Source: Sanderia malayensis | Lineage: Eukaryota; Cnidaria; Scyphozoa; Semaeostomeae; Pelagiidae | Assembly (NCBI GenBank): GCA_013076295.1 | Contig: RQOL01000861.1 | Span: forward strand, 1,550,001-1,614,000 | Direction: 5' to 3' | Length of the DNA stretch: 64,000 bases | The notes under the pieces: model-generated | Databases searched by the model: none | Told to the model about the DNA's origin: nothing | What the model saw: the letters and a program-made list of their open reading frames with translations, nothing else | Part shown: positions 22,934-36,008 of the stretch, one piece after another | Layout of the letters: each line of letters starts with the position of its first letter | Position numbering within the stretch: the first letter of the stretch is position 1 | Position numbers and translations under genes: made by a program

Positions 22934-25900
22934 TCAAAGACTTTGCAAATCTAAACTCTGCTCTAAATAGTCAGTTAACATTTGAAAGAGGTGATGCGTT
23001 GAGCCATTACCATTAATTCCATGTTTATTGTCTGTATATAGCTGGAAATAAAAATGAAAATGGAATGGTAAATAAAACAGTTCATATTGATATTCAATGT
23101 TCGACAAAAAATTAAGATAAAAAATTGGAAATTAGAATGAAACAGTCAATGGTCGTCAAAAAACAGTTTTCATATTATGTTTAATTTTAACGAGCATTAA
23201 AAGTTACTGAGGTTACAACTTATTAGTGAAAAATATAAATCATTAGCAAACCTTTACTGTTAAATAATAAATTACACGATAATTTTACTGCATTATAGAT
23301 CGAATTACAAAAACATTTAATATTTTTATATTTAATTCATTATAGGGTAATAAATAGCCAATTAATTTAAAAGGGTCTTCGTAAACTTGAAAAGCTTCAT
23401 TCTAAGAGAGAGCATCTCTGAAAGCATTTTACTTTTAAAATAATAGAGCTGGTATAGCACAGACAAAGAGACATGACATGCTTCTGAGGAAAATTCTGAA
23501 ATGTTCTACACAAGAAACCAAAGGTGGTAGAGATAGCAAAGAGTACTACAACACAAGTCAACTCAGATGTCACTAAAACCACAAGAGTTTATGAATTACC
23601 ATGAGCAATAAGTTATAAGAAAGAAAGCAAAGGATTGTTATAAATAAATAAATAAATATTGAACTCGTTAATAGTTGAAGATTTTTAATTCCTGCAGCTA
23701 TAAGACCTGGTTGGCCTAAGACGCAAACCTAAGGCCCACGACTGGCTTCAAGTTGATTATTTCATCAAATTGTTGCAATCAAAATTCCAATTTATCTTTC
23801 ACGCGCATCTAAATTTATCCTCATTGTCGAATTTATAAAGGTGTCCTTTTAAATTTTAATTTATCGAACCATTTAATCCGGTTTTAGCTTTGTCAAACTT
23901 TAGAAAAATGACGATGAAATTCATGAAAATGACGTCCCTTTGAAGTGTATCAGTCAAGGCGAGACAGGGTAACAAAATAATCACCTTTCATTGGCTCATA
24001 CTTAATAAAGTTTCAGTCTTGTCTCTAAAAACGCCTGCATCATTTTGTACAAGTGAACTCTGGAGCCATTCCCGCGTAAAGAATGAGCTAAGTCGGTATA
24101 TATCTGCAATAAAATTCCATTTCAAGATGCAGTGCTGTCACGCCGAAATTAGCTTCGTTAGTATTTGTATTAATTGGTTAAACAAGACCATTGCAGATTA
24201 GTACGAGCATATGCATTAGCTTCTATTGGCCGCACTAAGGTCATTGCATAAGTTAGTGATTAATAATGTTACTTTGTATTAGTTGGTTATTGGATTATAA
24301 TGAAAGGTAATGTTAGCATTTGTCAATGGGTGATCTTGGCATTATCAGGTGAAAATGATGTTTGGTTTAACATGGTTTATAACTAGTTAAAAGTGACGGT
24401 CTCCTTATAATCCGAGTTCGAATGTTCCAGTGCTTTAAATGTTGTTGTCAAATGACGTTTGTGTTGTTGTCGAGTGTTGTAAGCGTCAGGACTTTAAAAT
24501 AGGGGCCGCAGGGGCAACTTTTGAAAATAAAGCCGGGCACCTTGTATAAAACACCCATTAAAGGAAAGAGGGACATTTAGGTTAATTTTCCGAAATATTG
24601 GGATCACCTGCCTTTGGTGGCGCCCCCCTGGTGTGTCTGCCACCCCCTAATGAGCTTTACGTTTGTATGTTGGCTCGTCAAGGTCACTGTAAAGCTGGGA
24701 GCTGTGTCAAGTAGCGTCAGTAGTAGTCTAAAATCCCAGAAATGAAAATACTGACGAAACAAACCAATTTGCCGACTCTATGTGCTTTGCAGTTTCAGTT
24801 TCTTCACTAAGAAATCGTTAAGTAGTCGGTACAAATGCGTATATGCACCATTTGACGATATGCCGTGTGTCCTATCTGGGTATATCTAAGAGATTAGCCA
24901 CAAAATCATTAGAAAGATCAATGTCACATTAATACAGTTAAACACGCGATGGCATGGAATGATTAAAGTATGCACACGCAAGCGTTAGCAAAAATTAGTA
25001 AACAATTAGACAAAATTAACAATGTTGATCAGCATACATTAGCATGCATTATCATGTATTGGCATATATTAGCATGCATTAGTATAAACTAAATCAATAA
25101 TCTGAATAATGATAGAAGAAACAGGCGAATTTGCATGCAAAATGCTGAAATAAAATCATCTCCGACTGAACGCAAATGACAAGGAACACCTCACAATGAC
25201 TCAAACTTGACTCGCAAAGTAAAAATACAATACTGTATGAGCTCCATCGTAACTAAACGTATCACAGCTAAGTGTATCACAACTAACCGTATCACAGCAA
25301 ACCGCATCACAGCAAACCGTATCACAGCTAACCGTATCACAGCTAACCGTATCACAGCAAACCGTATCATAGCTGACCGTATCACAGCAAACCGTATTAG
25401 AGCTAACCGTATGACAGCAAACCGCATCACAACTAACCATATCACAGCTGACCGTATCACATCTGAAAACAAACCAAGAATATTGGCAAACAATAGAATT
25501 GCTCACTTACCTGCATTCGAAACTGCACTTTATTTGCTACCAAGGAATTGGCAAGTTGCATTGACTGCTGAGCGTGAACATTGTCTGAAAACAATTAGAA
25601 ATTTTTCTTACTTCTCTCTCTGCAATTTTTAATTCTATATACTTATTTATTTGTGATCATTAAAATTAGCTTTTAGAGCTGGCAGAGCTTCATCAATTAG
25701 CAGAGTACCAAACAGGAGTAAAGTTGCATTAGAAGTTCTCCAAATATTAGGAGAGCACATGGCATAAGAGTAACAAAAAGAGTATCATTTTAGGGGTGCT
25801 CCGATGGAAAATCAGAGCATCACAAGAATAAAATTGAAACAATTGATGTTCTTACCGTCTCCTGTGCCGTGTACCAGCAGGAAATCTCTGCCTTTGAAAT

Positions 25901-28900
25901 TCTTTGCAAACGGTAAAACTGATGTTTTCTCGTACCCTTGTAAATTGTCCGCCTTTGTGGGCAGGCCCATGTATCGCTCAGTGTAAATTGTATCTGTTGA
26001 TAATATAACGCAGAACGGGCTATATGACAATAACGGCATCAATGTATGCAATAGTAGTTGGTATTAGTTGGAACTTGAATGGAGTAATGGGTATTGATGT
26101 ATATTGCAAGTAAACATCATAAAAAGAATACACAGTCAAATATCTCTGAGCGGACACCTAAAAGCGAACAGATTTCAGCCCCTGATATTGCTTCCTTTGT
26201 GAAATTGTTAAGTAAGTAATTAACAAATATTTATACTGGATAGCCACTTCAACTATGATAGCTGTTATCAATGTGGGTGCAGTTGGTATAAACCCTTACC
26301 CCCAGAAATTCTGGGTACTCATTTACCGACCTCGGAAAGATGGACAGTAGGCTGACGGCTTGTAGTTCGTGGTTCCGACCATAAATGGATTTGAACCAGT
26401 GAAGGCATTACCTCTAAAGGATCAAACCCAGCGCCTTAACCAATAGGCTACATCACTGTGAAACTGTTCTACAAAGCGAACACAACGTGCCAAGGTGTCT
26501 GCTTAGCACATTGTCCCCTAAGAGTGTCGGCTATAGAAAGAGTGATATGTGGATTACAATTATGTAAAGCATTGCTGGCCTTGCTTACCATAGTATCTCC
26601 AATCAGTGACAGGAGCAACGGAGATGGCTGCTTTGAATAGATTCTTCCCTGATGCCAAGACAGCTGCGGAGTAGAATCCACCATATGACTGTAATGGATG
26701 AATAAACGATCATCATAATCATCATCATAAACAAGCAGAGAAATAAAGAAACAGAGAAGGAAGGTGGAAAAGAAAAGGCCAGAAAGACGTGAACAATTAA
26801 AAAGTAAAGAAATAAAACAGTAAAGAAACAAAGTAGTAACGATATAAGAAGCAAAGGAGTAACACATTACAAAAGTAAGGAGGCAAAGTAAAAAAAATCA
26901 CACAAAATATAAATGAATGATAAAACTGATTAAATACTTACCCAGCCCCAAATTGAGATCCTATCCTTATCCACGTAGCTCTGTTTCCCTAAGTAACTGA
27001 AAAATAATAAAAAATGTAAAAAATAAGCCTTCTCCATTTACGTGAAACGTGCATATATTATAACGTCAGTATGGTTGCAGTAATTTTGTATTAAATCCTG
27101 CGCATGATTACCTTGCAACAGTATTGGCATCTTTAGCCTCGTACGTCCCAAGACTCCTATACACAGCATGCATGAACCTGAAATTGGTCGACACGATACT
27201 TCAATTAGTCAGTTCTCAATGGCCTAAATCTTACTAACAACAACATACTGTGCAATGTTGAATGCCATGTATAATGTGCAATGTTGAATGTTATCCAGTA
27301 ATATGCAAAATTAAAGGAGCTGATTCCTGTACTACATTCAAAGAACCAAAGTTCACTCACTTATCTCCATAATAACCTGATCCTCTTGCGTCGAATTGCA
27401 CAACAATAATGTCATAATTCGAAACAAGGAACTGCTCCCAGTTAATACCAAACGTGTTAGACACCTGCACATCAATAATACACAATCAACAATTGATAAA
27501 GAGCATCGGTCCAATCAGATAAAAGCCTCATTGTTAATTACAGTAAAAGCTCTATCCAGCCTCTTTTTGAAATTGTAGACGATGACGAAATTGTAATTGT
27601 GATCTTTCTAAATTTCTTTTGAGAATTTCTTGAAGCCCCCTCCCTCTCCGTTAAACCACTCCCTTGAACCTCAAAAATTGAATAGCCCTACCCGGGTGAG
27701 AACGTAATGGAGATTTGACGGTTTTGGTTCTAAATTTCAAAATAAATTTATAGGATCTCGATGTATCTGACCCCCAGCAGTAACAAAATAAATCGTATAA
27801 TGAACTGAAGGTCTGGTCTTTTAAAATCCTTCTGTACGATTGCTCTGACAAGCTTCCAATACAACGTATAGTATTATTTGTGCTCTTAAAGATTCGCTTA
27901 ATTGTGAGTTCCACCTACCGACTGAGTTCCTGGTCCACCATACCTGAAAGGAACAGAAGTAGACGTCAAATAGAAGAATATTCAAAGGAATGTTTTGAAT
28001 GTTAATAAGCAACGAGTGTAAAAGACGTTTGAAGTTCTGTTGTGGTAACATTTGAAAGAAGTGACTTGCGCAAAAAAAGAAAGAAGACAAGATGAAAGAA
28101 AGGAAAGAGGGACATAAGAAAGGTCTGAAAAAATGTTTAAGAAAATATATTTAATTGTTGAGATTCTTACACGGAGAAGAGGACGGCATGTTTCCGATTT
28201 TTGTCGAAATTCACAGGACGCCATTCTTCAACATGTAAATCTAGGGAAAGGAAACAAAATGACACCGACTGCAATATTCATGTCAACAGCATGAGAAAAA
28301 GGGCTTAAACTTCTACAAACATTATAGTCACAGTGGGTCGAAATTCCTGCAGACACTATGAAGAAAATGGTTCTAAATCCCAGCAGATAATGTAAAAAAA
28401 ATGGATCGAAATTCCTGCAGATGATGTGGACAAAGTAGATCTAAACTACACGAGTTTACATAGACTAAAAAATTCAATGCTAAAGAAGAGATAGCATACC
28501 AAATCCATCGCTTGGTACCGTGTACAACACTCTCTTCGGAATGGCACGTGATTCCATGGTCTTCTTCAAATTTTTATTCGTTTCAACAACCAAAGCTTTA
28601 GATTTAATCGATAAATAACAACATTAATCCATATGCAAAAAATAACAACCATAAGTTGAAAATGTATTTGTTGTTGTATTCACTTACCAGATTTCTTTAC
28701 TTTCATATTTCGGATTTTGGTGTGTGGCACCCCTGGCCCTGCAGATATAGGTAAAACAAATGTTAAATCAAGGCTATGTAAATTTGTTATCAAAGTAACA
28801 ATTGGATTTCAATGCTCAACAATTAACTCACCGTAGCAGACAAAATTTCCCCAAGAGCACTGCTTACTGAACTGAGCGTAGTAATACTTACATCCACCAT

Positions 28901-31900
28901 CTAGAATAACAATATTATCAACACTATTATTTTGAAATATAATAATAAATAATTTAGATTAGTAACTAATTGGCAAGCAAATACTAATAGATAATTAATT
29001 GATAAATCATCATGAATAAAAGTTCGCAGATGAACTTAGGTGGGTCAAGTCTTTCAAACTGGGTTCGAGCAACTTTGATTTACAAAGTGCACTTCAAGAT
29101 TGTGAATGTAATGGGTGAAATATTTAAACATAAAAATTAACTACCTTCTTTTCCTAAATCGCAAGTAATGCAGGTTTTCTTTTTTGTTTTGACATCAACT
29201 TTGTAAACGTGGCGATCTGCAGGAGATGTCTCCGTACTTCGAAAATATCTGAAAACAAAGAAGAGAGCCTCGTAAAACAACGTGCCAATCCATATTCCAG
29301 GTCTTCATGTGGTCCACGTTTTTAACGTGATCGAAATTCCGCAATCCGGGTCTTAAAAATTCCAAATTCCCCACTCCGAGTTATACGATCGACAACAGAA
29401 GATACGAGTGCTGGGCAGTTATGAGGACTTGAAAGTACGGAACGATTGATAATAATAAAAGTAAAGGTTGCTTCTCAAACAATAACTCACACAACTTCGT
29501 TGGTTGGATCGAAGCAAACTATGTCGTGGATGTCGAATTTACCGGACGTCAAAAATGAAACACTCATGGGAGCCTAAAAGGAAAAACAAATTTATATCAA
29601 TGCAATAACGTTAAAGATTAATCCTACCTCACTGATCACATTTTCTATCACTTTAAAAGCATCTCATATCACAGTAAAAGAATCTCATCATATCACTTCA
29701 AAATCATCTCATATCACTTCAAAACCATCTCATATCAAAACAATAGTCTATCACATTAAAAGCATATTACATCACTCTAAAAGCATTTCATATCAGTAGA
29801 ACCTCATCTTACTTTCATAAGACCTCAGACCTCTTTAATAACACCTCGAATAAATAGCGCCACATATCAGTTTGAAAGCACCTCAGATAACCCTCACCGA
29901 TAAACTCTCACCATGGATAAACTCTCACCATAGATAAACTCTCTGACATATGGAGCTCTGGACTCACCGAGCATTAACCTCGTATCCCATTTTTCACGTT
30001 ACACATATGTTCTATATTCTATCTGCTTCCTCGTCAAAAGGCAACACAAGATATCGACCTCTTCAAGTACAGCATACAGCCAAAAACATTTCTTACCTCG
30101 GTTCGTATTTTGGCCACGTGTCTGAACGATCCACTTGACCCCTCATTTTTGGGAAGTAGATTCACGAAGTAAGTTCCGTCAGCAGAGAATTTCGGCTTCG
30201 GGTACTGAAAAATAAATGAGAAAACTTTCAGAAATATTCAGACAACGTTGTTACTATTGTACCACCGAATATTACGTCAAAAACTGAACATGCTAGACTT
30301 AAACTCGAGAAATTAATTGCAGTCTAACTTTGATCATAGTCATAAGAAATAATAGTATTAATAAATAATACTACATTATAATATATCGGATCTCTTATAA
30401 ATTTATTTGATTACTCAAAATTATCCAAATTTATGATAACTTATGATACTTACGTCATCATCAACCCAACCACCCTTCACCTTGTGTTCTTCAACCTGAA
30501 GAAATAGAAAAACAGCTGTGAAGTAAACACGAAAAAAATTATATTATCAGCAAAGTGAAGTGGATCTTTTGGATTTGTGGATTTGGGATAAATATATTTA
30601 TCCGATGTGTCCATCAATAGATCTTCAAGTGTGTGTGGAATGAATTGAAGAGCGCATGACTGAGTGTATGACAGATTTAAAAAGCCTCTTCTTTAATCTG
30701 TCATGGTGTTTCAAAATGTTTGAAATGTTTCGAGTGTTTGAACCGTTTCGAGTGTTTGAAACGTTTCGAGTGTTTGAAACGTATCGAGTGTTTGAAAACG
30801 TGAAATACACTTACAACTTTGTTTGTTTTGGCAATGAGATCATAATAAACTGTGATGGTGTGATCCTGAACTCTGTTCATCCAACTGACGAAAACTTGAG
30901 GCTTGGTCTTACTGTTCGCTCCTGTCACAAACTTCATGGTGTAATAATAATGATCACTGAAAGAAAATTGTTGTGGGTTATAATTACAAAATTATAGTTC
31001 CTTATAAGTTTGTTTAGGGTCCATACGGTATAGGTTGGCAATCCGACTTTTACTGACTACCTAAGTTCATCTAAATATTTCTTTTATGAATCGCGATTGT
31101 AAGCCCGTCTTTCTCAACTCACATTGATTTGAATTTAGCCGGCACATCCAGTGGTATGAGGTTGACAGTCGCTCCAGAAGTCCTCATTACTTCCTCGATA
31201 TCGACAGCGTAAAGAGACACAATCGGATTGTCGTAGCCAGCCTGAAAATAAATGAGAAAAAAGTTTTACGTCAGCTATTTCAGCAAAATCTTGGGCACGA
31301 TCTAATAACTTTTAAAAGCGTGGATAGAGTTGTCTGATGATCGCAATAGCGTGAAACTCCGAGTAACAACATATATGTAGTATTATTTGTGTGTTACTTC
31401 TATTGTAAAAGCGTGGATAATATATCAATAGCGTCAAGCCATTATTAATGCCTCCATTGTTATTCAAGCACTCTGATTGGTTAACGGAAGAACTACAAAT
31501 CAATGGTTATCTAAATGTTTAAAAAATTGTTGATCTGTGCTGTAAAATGAGGGTTTGAGTCATTAGCTTCAAGCTTTGGGAAAGAAATAAAGTTTGACTT
31601 TGCGTTTACTTGCGTTGGAGAAAGTAGTACAAAACTCAAGAGTCTATTTACGTAACTCCATTGACATTTAGATAATGATTTTATCATAGCATGTACACAC
31701 CTTTGGATAGGCGATCTTCTCGATAGATGTGTAGGCATTGGAACGAGGTCCATACTTTGTAAATTTATAATACTTTACGCGACTTGAATTGAACTTCGCA
31801 AACACTATGTACTTTCCGTCTTCGGAAAAATCTACAGCGTGTTCAGATGAAAGAATCTCCTCTACAAAAGATAAAAAATCGGATAAAACATAATGTCGGA

Positions 31901-34900
31901 TGGTTGGAGCTCGCTATAAATCGAATTGGTTCAGCACTGCCTTTTGAATTTTGTCCACAGCATTAACATTTTCCCCCTCATGAGCTGCTTTCGCGCTTCC
32001 CTTCAAACCCTTGTCCGCTACGTTGGCCAGAGCTTGAAACAGCTTAAATTCCTTTTGCATCTATTTTGTGGGTAATTGTAAGCCAACCACTCCTCAGATC
32101 CAGCATACCATATTGATTGATAGATTGATTGATTGATAGGCAAATACGCTTACTATCTTCGTAAGGTATTGGTTTATGTGCTAAGCACAAAGGGCCCACT
32201 GAATAGCTAGACTAATCGAAGCAGTGCGACCCTGGTCCTTCCTCTCGATGTGACCATACCTCATATCTCAAACATTCACTAAGTTGAATCGTTCTCTTTC
32301 GCCCTTTCGTGATTCAAGTTATCGAGAATACACGGGAATATAAACAAGCCGTTATATCGAGTTTCTCTTGTAATTGTGACCGCATCGTACCTTCGTAGAC
32401 CCAGTCCGGAACTCCATTGAATACCGACTTCGGAATTCCGTCGGTTGTAATCTGATACCAGCTGCCGGCTTGCCAGGGCCTATGCTTGAAATATACATTG
32501 TTCTTCAAGACGATTAGCTGGTGGAAAACAAAAAGTTGCGTTGAGCATTTCAAGCAGAAAACGAAGACATGGGGGCTGGGGAGGAAAAGGAGGGGGGAAA
32601 CAGGGGGCACTACCCAGCCTATTCTCATCTCTATATGATAAGCGACGGGCGGTGCTTGATTCAAAAAAATTGGAAAGTTGAATGTTGAGAATATATTAGA
32701 CTCGTCACATTACGTCCCAGTGCTTCGCTCGCGACTCGCTCAGCACAAGGTCAACCTCAAACGAGCGATATATCAAAGATATATTGCCTCAAAGAGCGAG
32801 CAAAAACGAGCAAGGCACCGAGACGCAATGTAGTGAGTCTAAGAATATATAGTTAAAAATAAAATATTGAAATGAGGATGCACAAACCATGGAGCTCTCA
32901 CTTCCGCACCATGCAGCATATCGAATTCTCTCCTGAACGTTGCCAGGTAGGACGAGTTTTGTTAATACCCTATGACAGAAATGACACGTCAATATACATG
33001 GCGTAATAGCATTCTCTTTGGTCTACCGATACATCCTTGCCTTGAAATTATTGAAAATTCTGGGTTAGCAAATAAATTTATTGAAAAAATAGGCTGGCGA
33101 ATCTTAACCTCAGATTAAACCAGATTAAGCTAGACAAAGCTAAATTAAGGTAAATAGAGCTAAGTTAAGCTAGATAAGGCGAGGTAATACGTTCCTATTA
33201 CAACAGCTTCAAATAACAGTTGAGCTGTCAAGTTACAGTCAGATTACTAATGCCAGTAACTGCTTTCATTCTGTATTCTCTTTCTGGGTCATATATACGG
33301 ATATATTACGCCCACATAGCTACATAACCAAGTTGATTTGTAGAGAGTGACCTCCGAATAAAGATTTATCGTTCAGTGGGTCACTTGGTCAATGGTAAAA
33401 ACAGGACTGGAAAAAAGGAACGCCAACTCACTTGTCGGACAATCTTCCAATGTAGTAATCAGAATACGACGAATGCCTGTAAAGCTGAAAAGTAAACAAA
33501 GCATTATCACAATGTTACGAATGTATAGTGAAATTTTGATCAAGTAAAACACCCACCAACAAACATTCACCGTAAACCGTAAACCGTATAGAATAGCCTA
33601 TTGTTCCAAGCTAATAGGTTATTGTTTCTTCTATTATTTTCATCCTGGAGATTCTTAAGCCATTGGTTTTCTTATATGCGGGTTTTTAATGCAGATGTTT
33701 GGTTCTTTTTCCGCAAAGTTCTTTACGCGATGAGTTAATTGTATCATGACACGGACTGCTAACTTTTGAAATATTTATGCCAGACAGCTGTAAATGGTCT
33801 CAACGTGTGGTTAGTATACCATAATTAGTAAGATTAGACTCCTTGTGAGTGGTATTTCTATGGTTTTCAGTAACTGAAACATTGGCAAGGGGTTAAAGAG
33901 CATATTAAACATAGCGCAATATACTTGACGTAGTTTTTCACATCAATTCTTCTTGAGCAACAAAAATACCGAAAAATAGCGGTGTATCAATGCAAGTGAT
34001 GCAAAATTCTATCATTTAGAGTGGGCTCGAATAACGTGAGAATAGCCAATGATGATACCTTCATCTGTCTCTGAATCCGATAATTTTTGAATGAAATAGG
34101 ACTCATGTTAAATATGCTTACCTGCGTTGAGTTTTCCTTGAACATGATCCACTTTTTATCAGGTGATAAAGTATATGTTGTGCCATGTTTATCCTACGGA
34201 ATAAACGACACCATTTAATAAAACGTTGACTCAATAAATCGTAGGCAGGTTGGGTTGGTTAACTATGGTCTGCGTGGTCTGGCTTTTAGGGGCACTGCAC
34301 GATAGCTTGAATGGCTGTAAATTCTCGAATAATCCCCCCAGAGGGGGGCTAGTTACAAAAACGAAATTTTAGCTAATTCAATATTAAACACCATAAAAAT
34401 GTTAGCATGCAGTTAATAAAGTTGTGGTTTTAGACTTCTGATGAACGTCTTGACATTTAGACTCAATTCATTCGCAAATGGTAACCAGGATAGAGGGGGC
34501 TTATTCGACGAGGGGGGCCTATTCGACAAGGGGGCGTTTTCAAAGTGGGAGCTTATTCCAGGACTTACAGAATGTCAATTTAAAGAACCGTAATAATCAA
34601 TAATTGATAAAATATCCTTACTATTAGAGATTGGGGAAGGTAGATAGATGAAGCGTTCTTTGTCAAGTTGAATTTTTTTATGCCTCCGTCATCGTTGGAA
34701 TGCAAGAAGGTGTCATCTATAAAAGATGGAATGGAATTAATCAACATCAGAATGAAATCTGACAGAAAATAATTCTGGGTTTTGGAGCTTTTAACTTGGG
34801 TTGGTCGTGAATAAGAATGAAATGAAGTAGCAAGATTATTTGCGTATGAATCTTGTGTTTTTACAAATTTGAAGAACGAAAATGTGAGAAAGTATATTGT

Positions 34901-36008
34901 GACAAGTTACATAATGAGGGTCGTATAGGGGGGAGTCATGTTCCCCTGTTCCCTTATAGAAATTGCATATGTTCCCTCATTGTTCTACGAAGAAATTTCC
35001 ATTTTTGTGTTCCCTGATCCCTGTTTGCTATCAATGTTCCCTTGTTTCCCGTGTAATTTTCTCATGTTCCCTTGTTCCCTTTTTAATTTTGGGCATGTTC
35101 CCCTGTTCCCTGAAACCCCTATATGACCCTCCATAATATAAAGTATAAAGGCCAGCCAATACCTGTCAACCAACGGACAGAAAATGATCTGCTTGAGAAA
35201 GTGCCAGAGAAAATGTCATCAAATGTTATTTTGTTCGACGATCGTACTTTTCTTGATCCAAAAAAATAATCTAAAAATCCAACATTTTACCGTTAGTAGT
35301 GGATCTGCATAGGAAAAATATTAAAGGAAATAAAAACGATAACTAAGGAAGGAATTTCTATTGGAATTTCCAATGCCAATAATTTGATTTGACGTCTCAA
35401 AAGTTCGTTTTCGATGAGAAAATAAAATAGAACTGAAGTGCTCCATAACAGGCCTATTCTGATTTTTAATCGGTTTTATTGAAACTGAAATAGTAAGCTA
35501 AAAGTTTCAAATAGATAATTTTTTTAAAAATAGAGATTGAAACTTTAAGCTTTATAAACCATTATTTTCTCGAGAAGCGTATCCGAGTGTCTGAGAACTT
35601 TACAGTTTACAACTTTCTGTGCAGTCACATTAATTATTCATGAAAGTAAAGCACATATCACTTGATCTTTTTAGACATCCATATGAGTCTGTATTTGAAA
35701 TAACTTGATCGTAGTGTGCATCAAAAATTATATCGTACACTACAGCGAAGAAAGTACAATATTAAAAGAAAGAATTATGACTTAGGCCTACCCGACTTCG
35801 TCCCCAAAACAGCAGCGACGGTGACAACAGAAATGACAAATACAGCGATAAAACCAGCTAAAAAAAGCTTCCTTCGCTTTGAAAATATACTGCGTCCTGA
35901 GCTTTGTTCATTATTGTCTTCTGCAACAGAATAAAGTTCTACATATTTACTGCTATTCGCATTTCCATCCGAAGTGAAGAGACGTTCGTAATTTCCCTTC
36001 CCCGCCAT
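22934..36008 (-). CDS. DPP4/FAP-like type II membrane prolyl dipeptidyl peptidase (S9B)
   Basis: Twenty-six exons read through for 814 residues; from the 5' end the first are 35792-36008, 35163-35246, 34622-34716, 34122-34193, and the last are 26589-26688, 25856-25993, 25511-25584, 22934-23041. The family removes N-terminal dipeptides after proline at the cell surface. Residues 1-47 are cytoplasmic and 48-68 form a signal anchor. A beta-propeller follows (LSPDKKWIMFKENS, EDGKYIVFAKFN), with the amine-binding Glu pair in WVYEEEIL (243-245). The alpha/beta-hydrolase part has YGGPGTQ (oxyanion Tyr 593), FDARGSGYYGD, nucleophile Ser676 in WGWSYGG, the acid in HGTGDDN (754-755) and His786 in TDNKHGI. 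All catalytic residues are present, so it should be active, unlike DPP6/DPP10. The final intron is 2.5 kb and holds a minisatellite. Whether it is DPP4, FAP or an older form cannot be told by eye. Confidence 0.92.
25247..25463. repeat. 15-bp minisatellite in the last DPP4-like intron
   Basis: About fourteen imperfect copies of ACCGTATCACAGCTA (or ...GCAA). Because 15 is a multiple of three, several frames on both strands stay open, giving spurious repetitive peptides such as ITANRITANR. It lies between exons 22,934-23,041 and 25,511-25,584. Confidence 0.9.
26285..26456 (-). mobile_element. tRNA-derived SINE
   Basis: Read on the minus strand, a tRNA-like head contains an A-box-like TGGTTAAGGCGCTGG and a B-box-like GGTTCAAATCC about 45 bases later. 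A non-tRNA body follows (GTCGGTAAATGAGTACCC, then TTTCTGGGGGTAAGGG). The head lacks tRNA stem pairing, so it is a SINE and not a tRNA gene. It sits in an intron of the DPP4-like gene. Confidence 0.65.
29636..29945. repeat. Imperfect 20-bp tandem repeats
   Basis: Units like CATCTCATATCACTTCAAAA repeat to about 29,800. A short run of GATAAACTCTCACCAT units follows at about 29,898-29,945. In a DPP4-like intron. Confidence 0.75.
30717..30795. repeat. 20-bp tandem repeat
   Basis: Four copies of a unit like CGTTTCGAGTGTTTGAAA, just downstream of DPP4-like exon 30,815-30,956 in the direction of transcription. Confidence 0.85.
32108..32262. repeat. Dispersed repeat family C, copy 2
   Basis: Begins with a TTGATTGAT-type microsatellite, then matches the copy at 4,372-4,500 block by block. 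It lies in an intron of the DPP4-like gene. Confidence 0.7.
33548..33696. mobile_element. Palindromic MITE family A, copy 5
   Basis: Shares the core AGCCTATTGTTCCAAG and the end TATATGCGGGTTTTTAATGC with the other family members. It lies in a DPP4-like intron. Confidence 0.55.
34490..34570. mobile_element. MITE family B, decayed copy
   Basis: Contains AGGGGGCTTATTCGACGAGG followed by similar units. It lies in an intron of the DPP4-like gene. Confidence 0.5.
34935..35125. repeat. GTTCCCT-rich degenerate repeat
   Basis: Irregular repeats of CATGTTCCCTTGTTCCCT type, flanked by mirrored AGGGTCGTATAGGGG and CCCCTATATGACCCT ends at about 34,917 and 35,116. The ends suggest a small inverted-repeat element. 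Confidence 0.7.

Noticed and set aside
25247..25463. CRISPR-like regular array
   Set aside because: Units are contiguous with no spacers, in an intron of an animal gene; it is a minisatellite.
25207..25632. Repetitive open frames over the 15-bp repeat
   Set aside because: They follow from a 15-bp tandem repeat without stops and exist on both strands; only the exon at 25,511-25,584 (minus) is supported.
26340..26456. Functional tRNA gene on the minus strand
   Set aside because: A- and B-box-like motifs are present but I could not pair the acceptor and anticodon stems, and a SINE body follows.
35291..35304. 14-bp micro-exon in the DPP4-like gene
   Set aside because: Splice-like sites are present, but including it breaks the frame, while direct joining of 35,792 to 35,246 keeps it.
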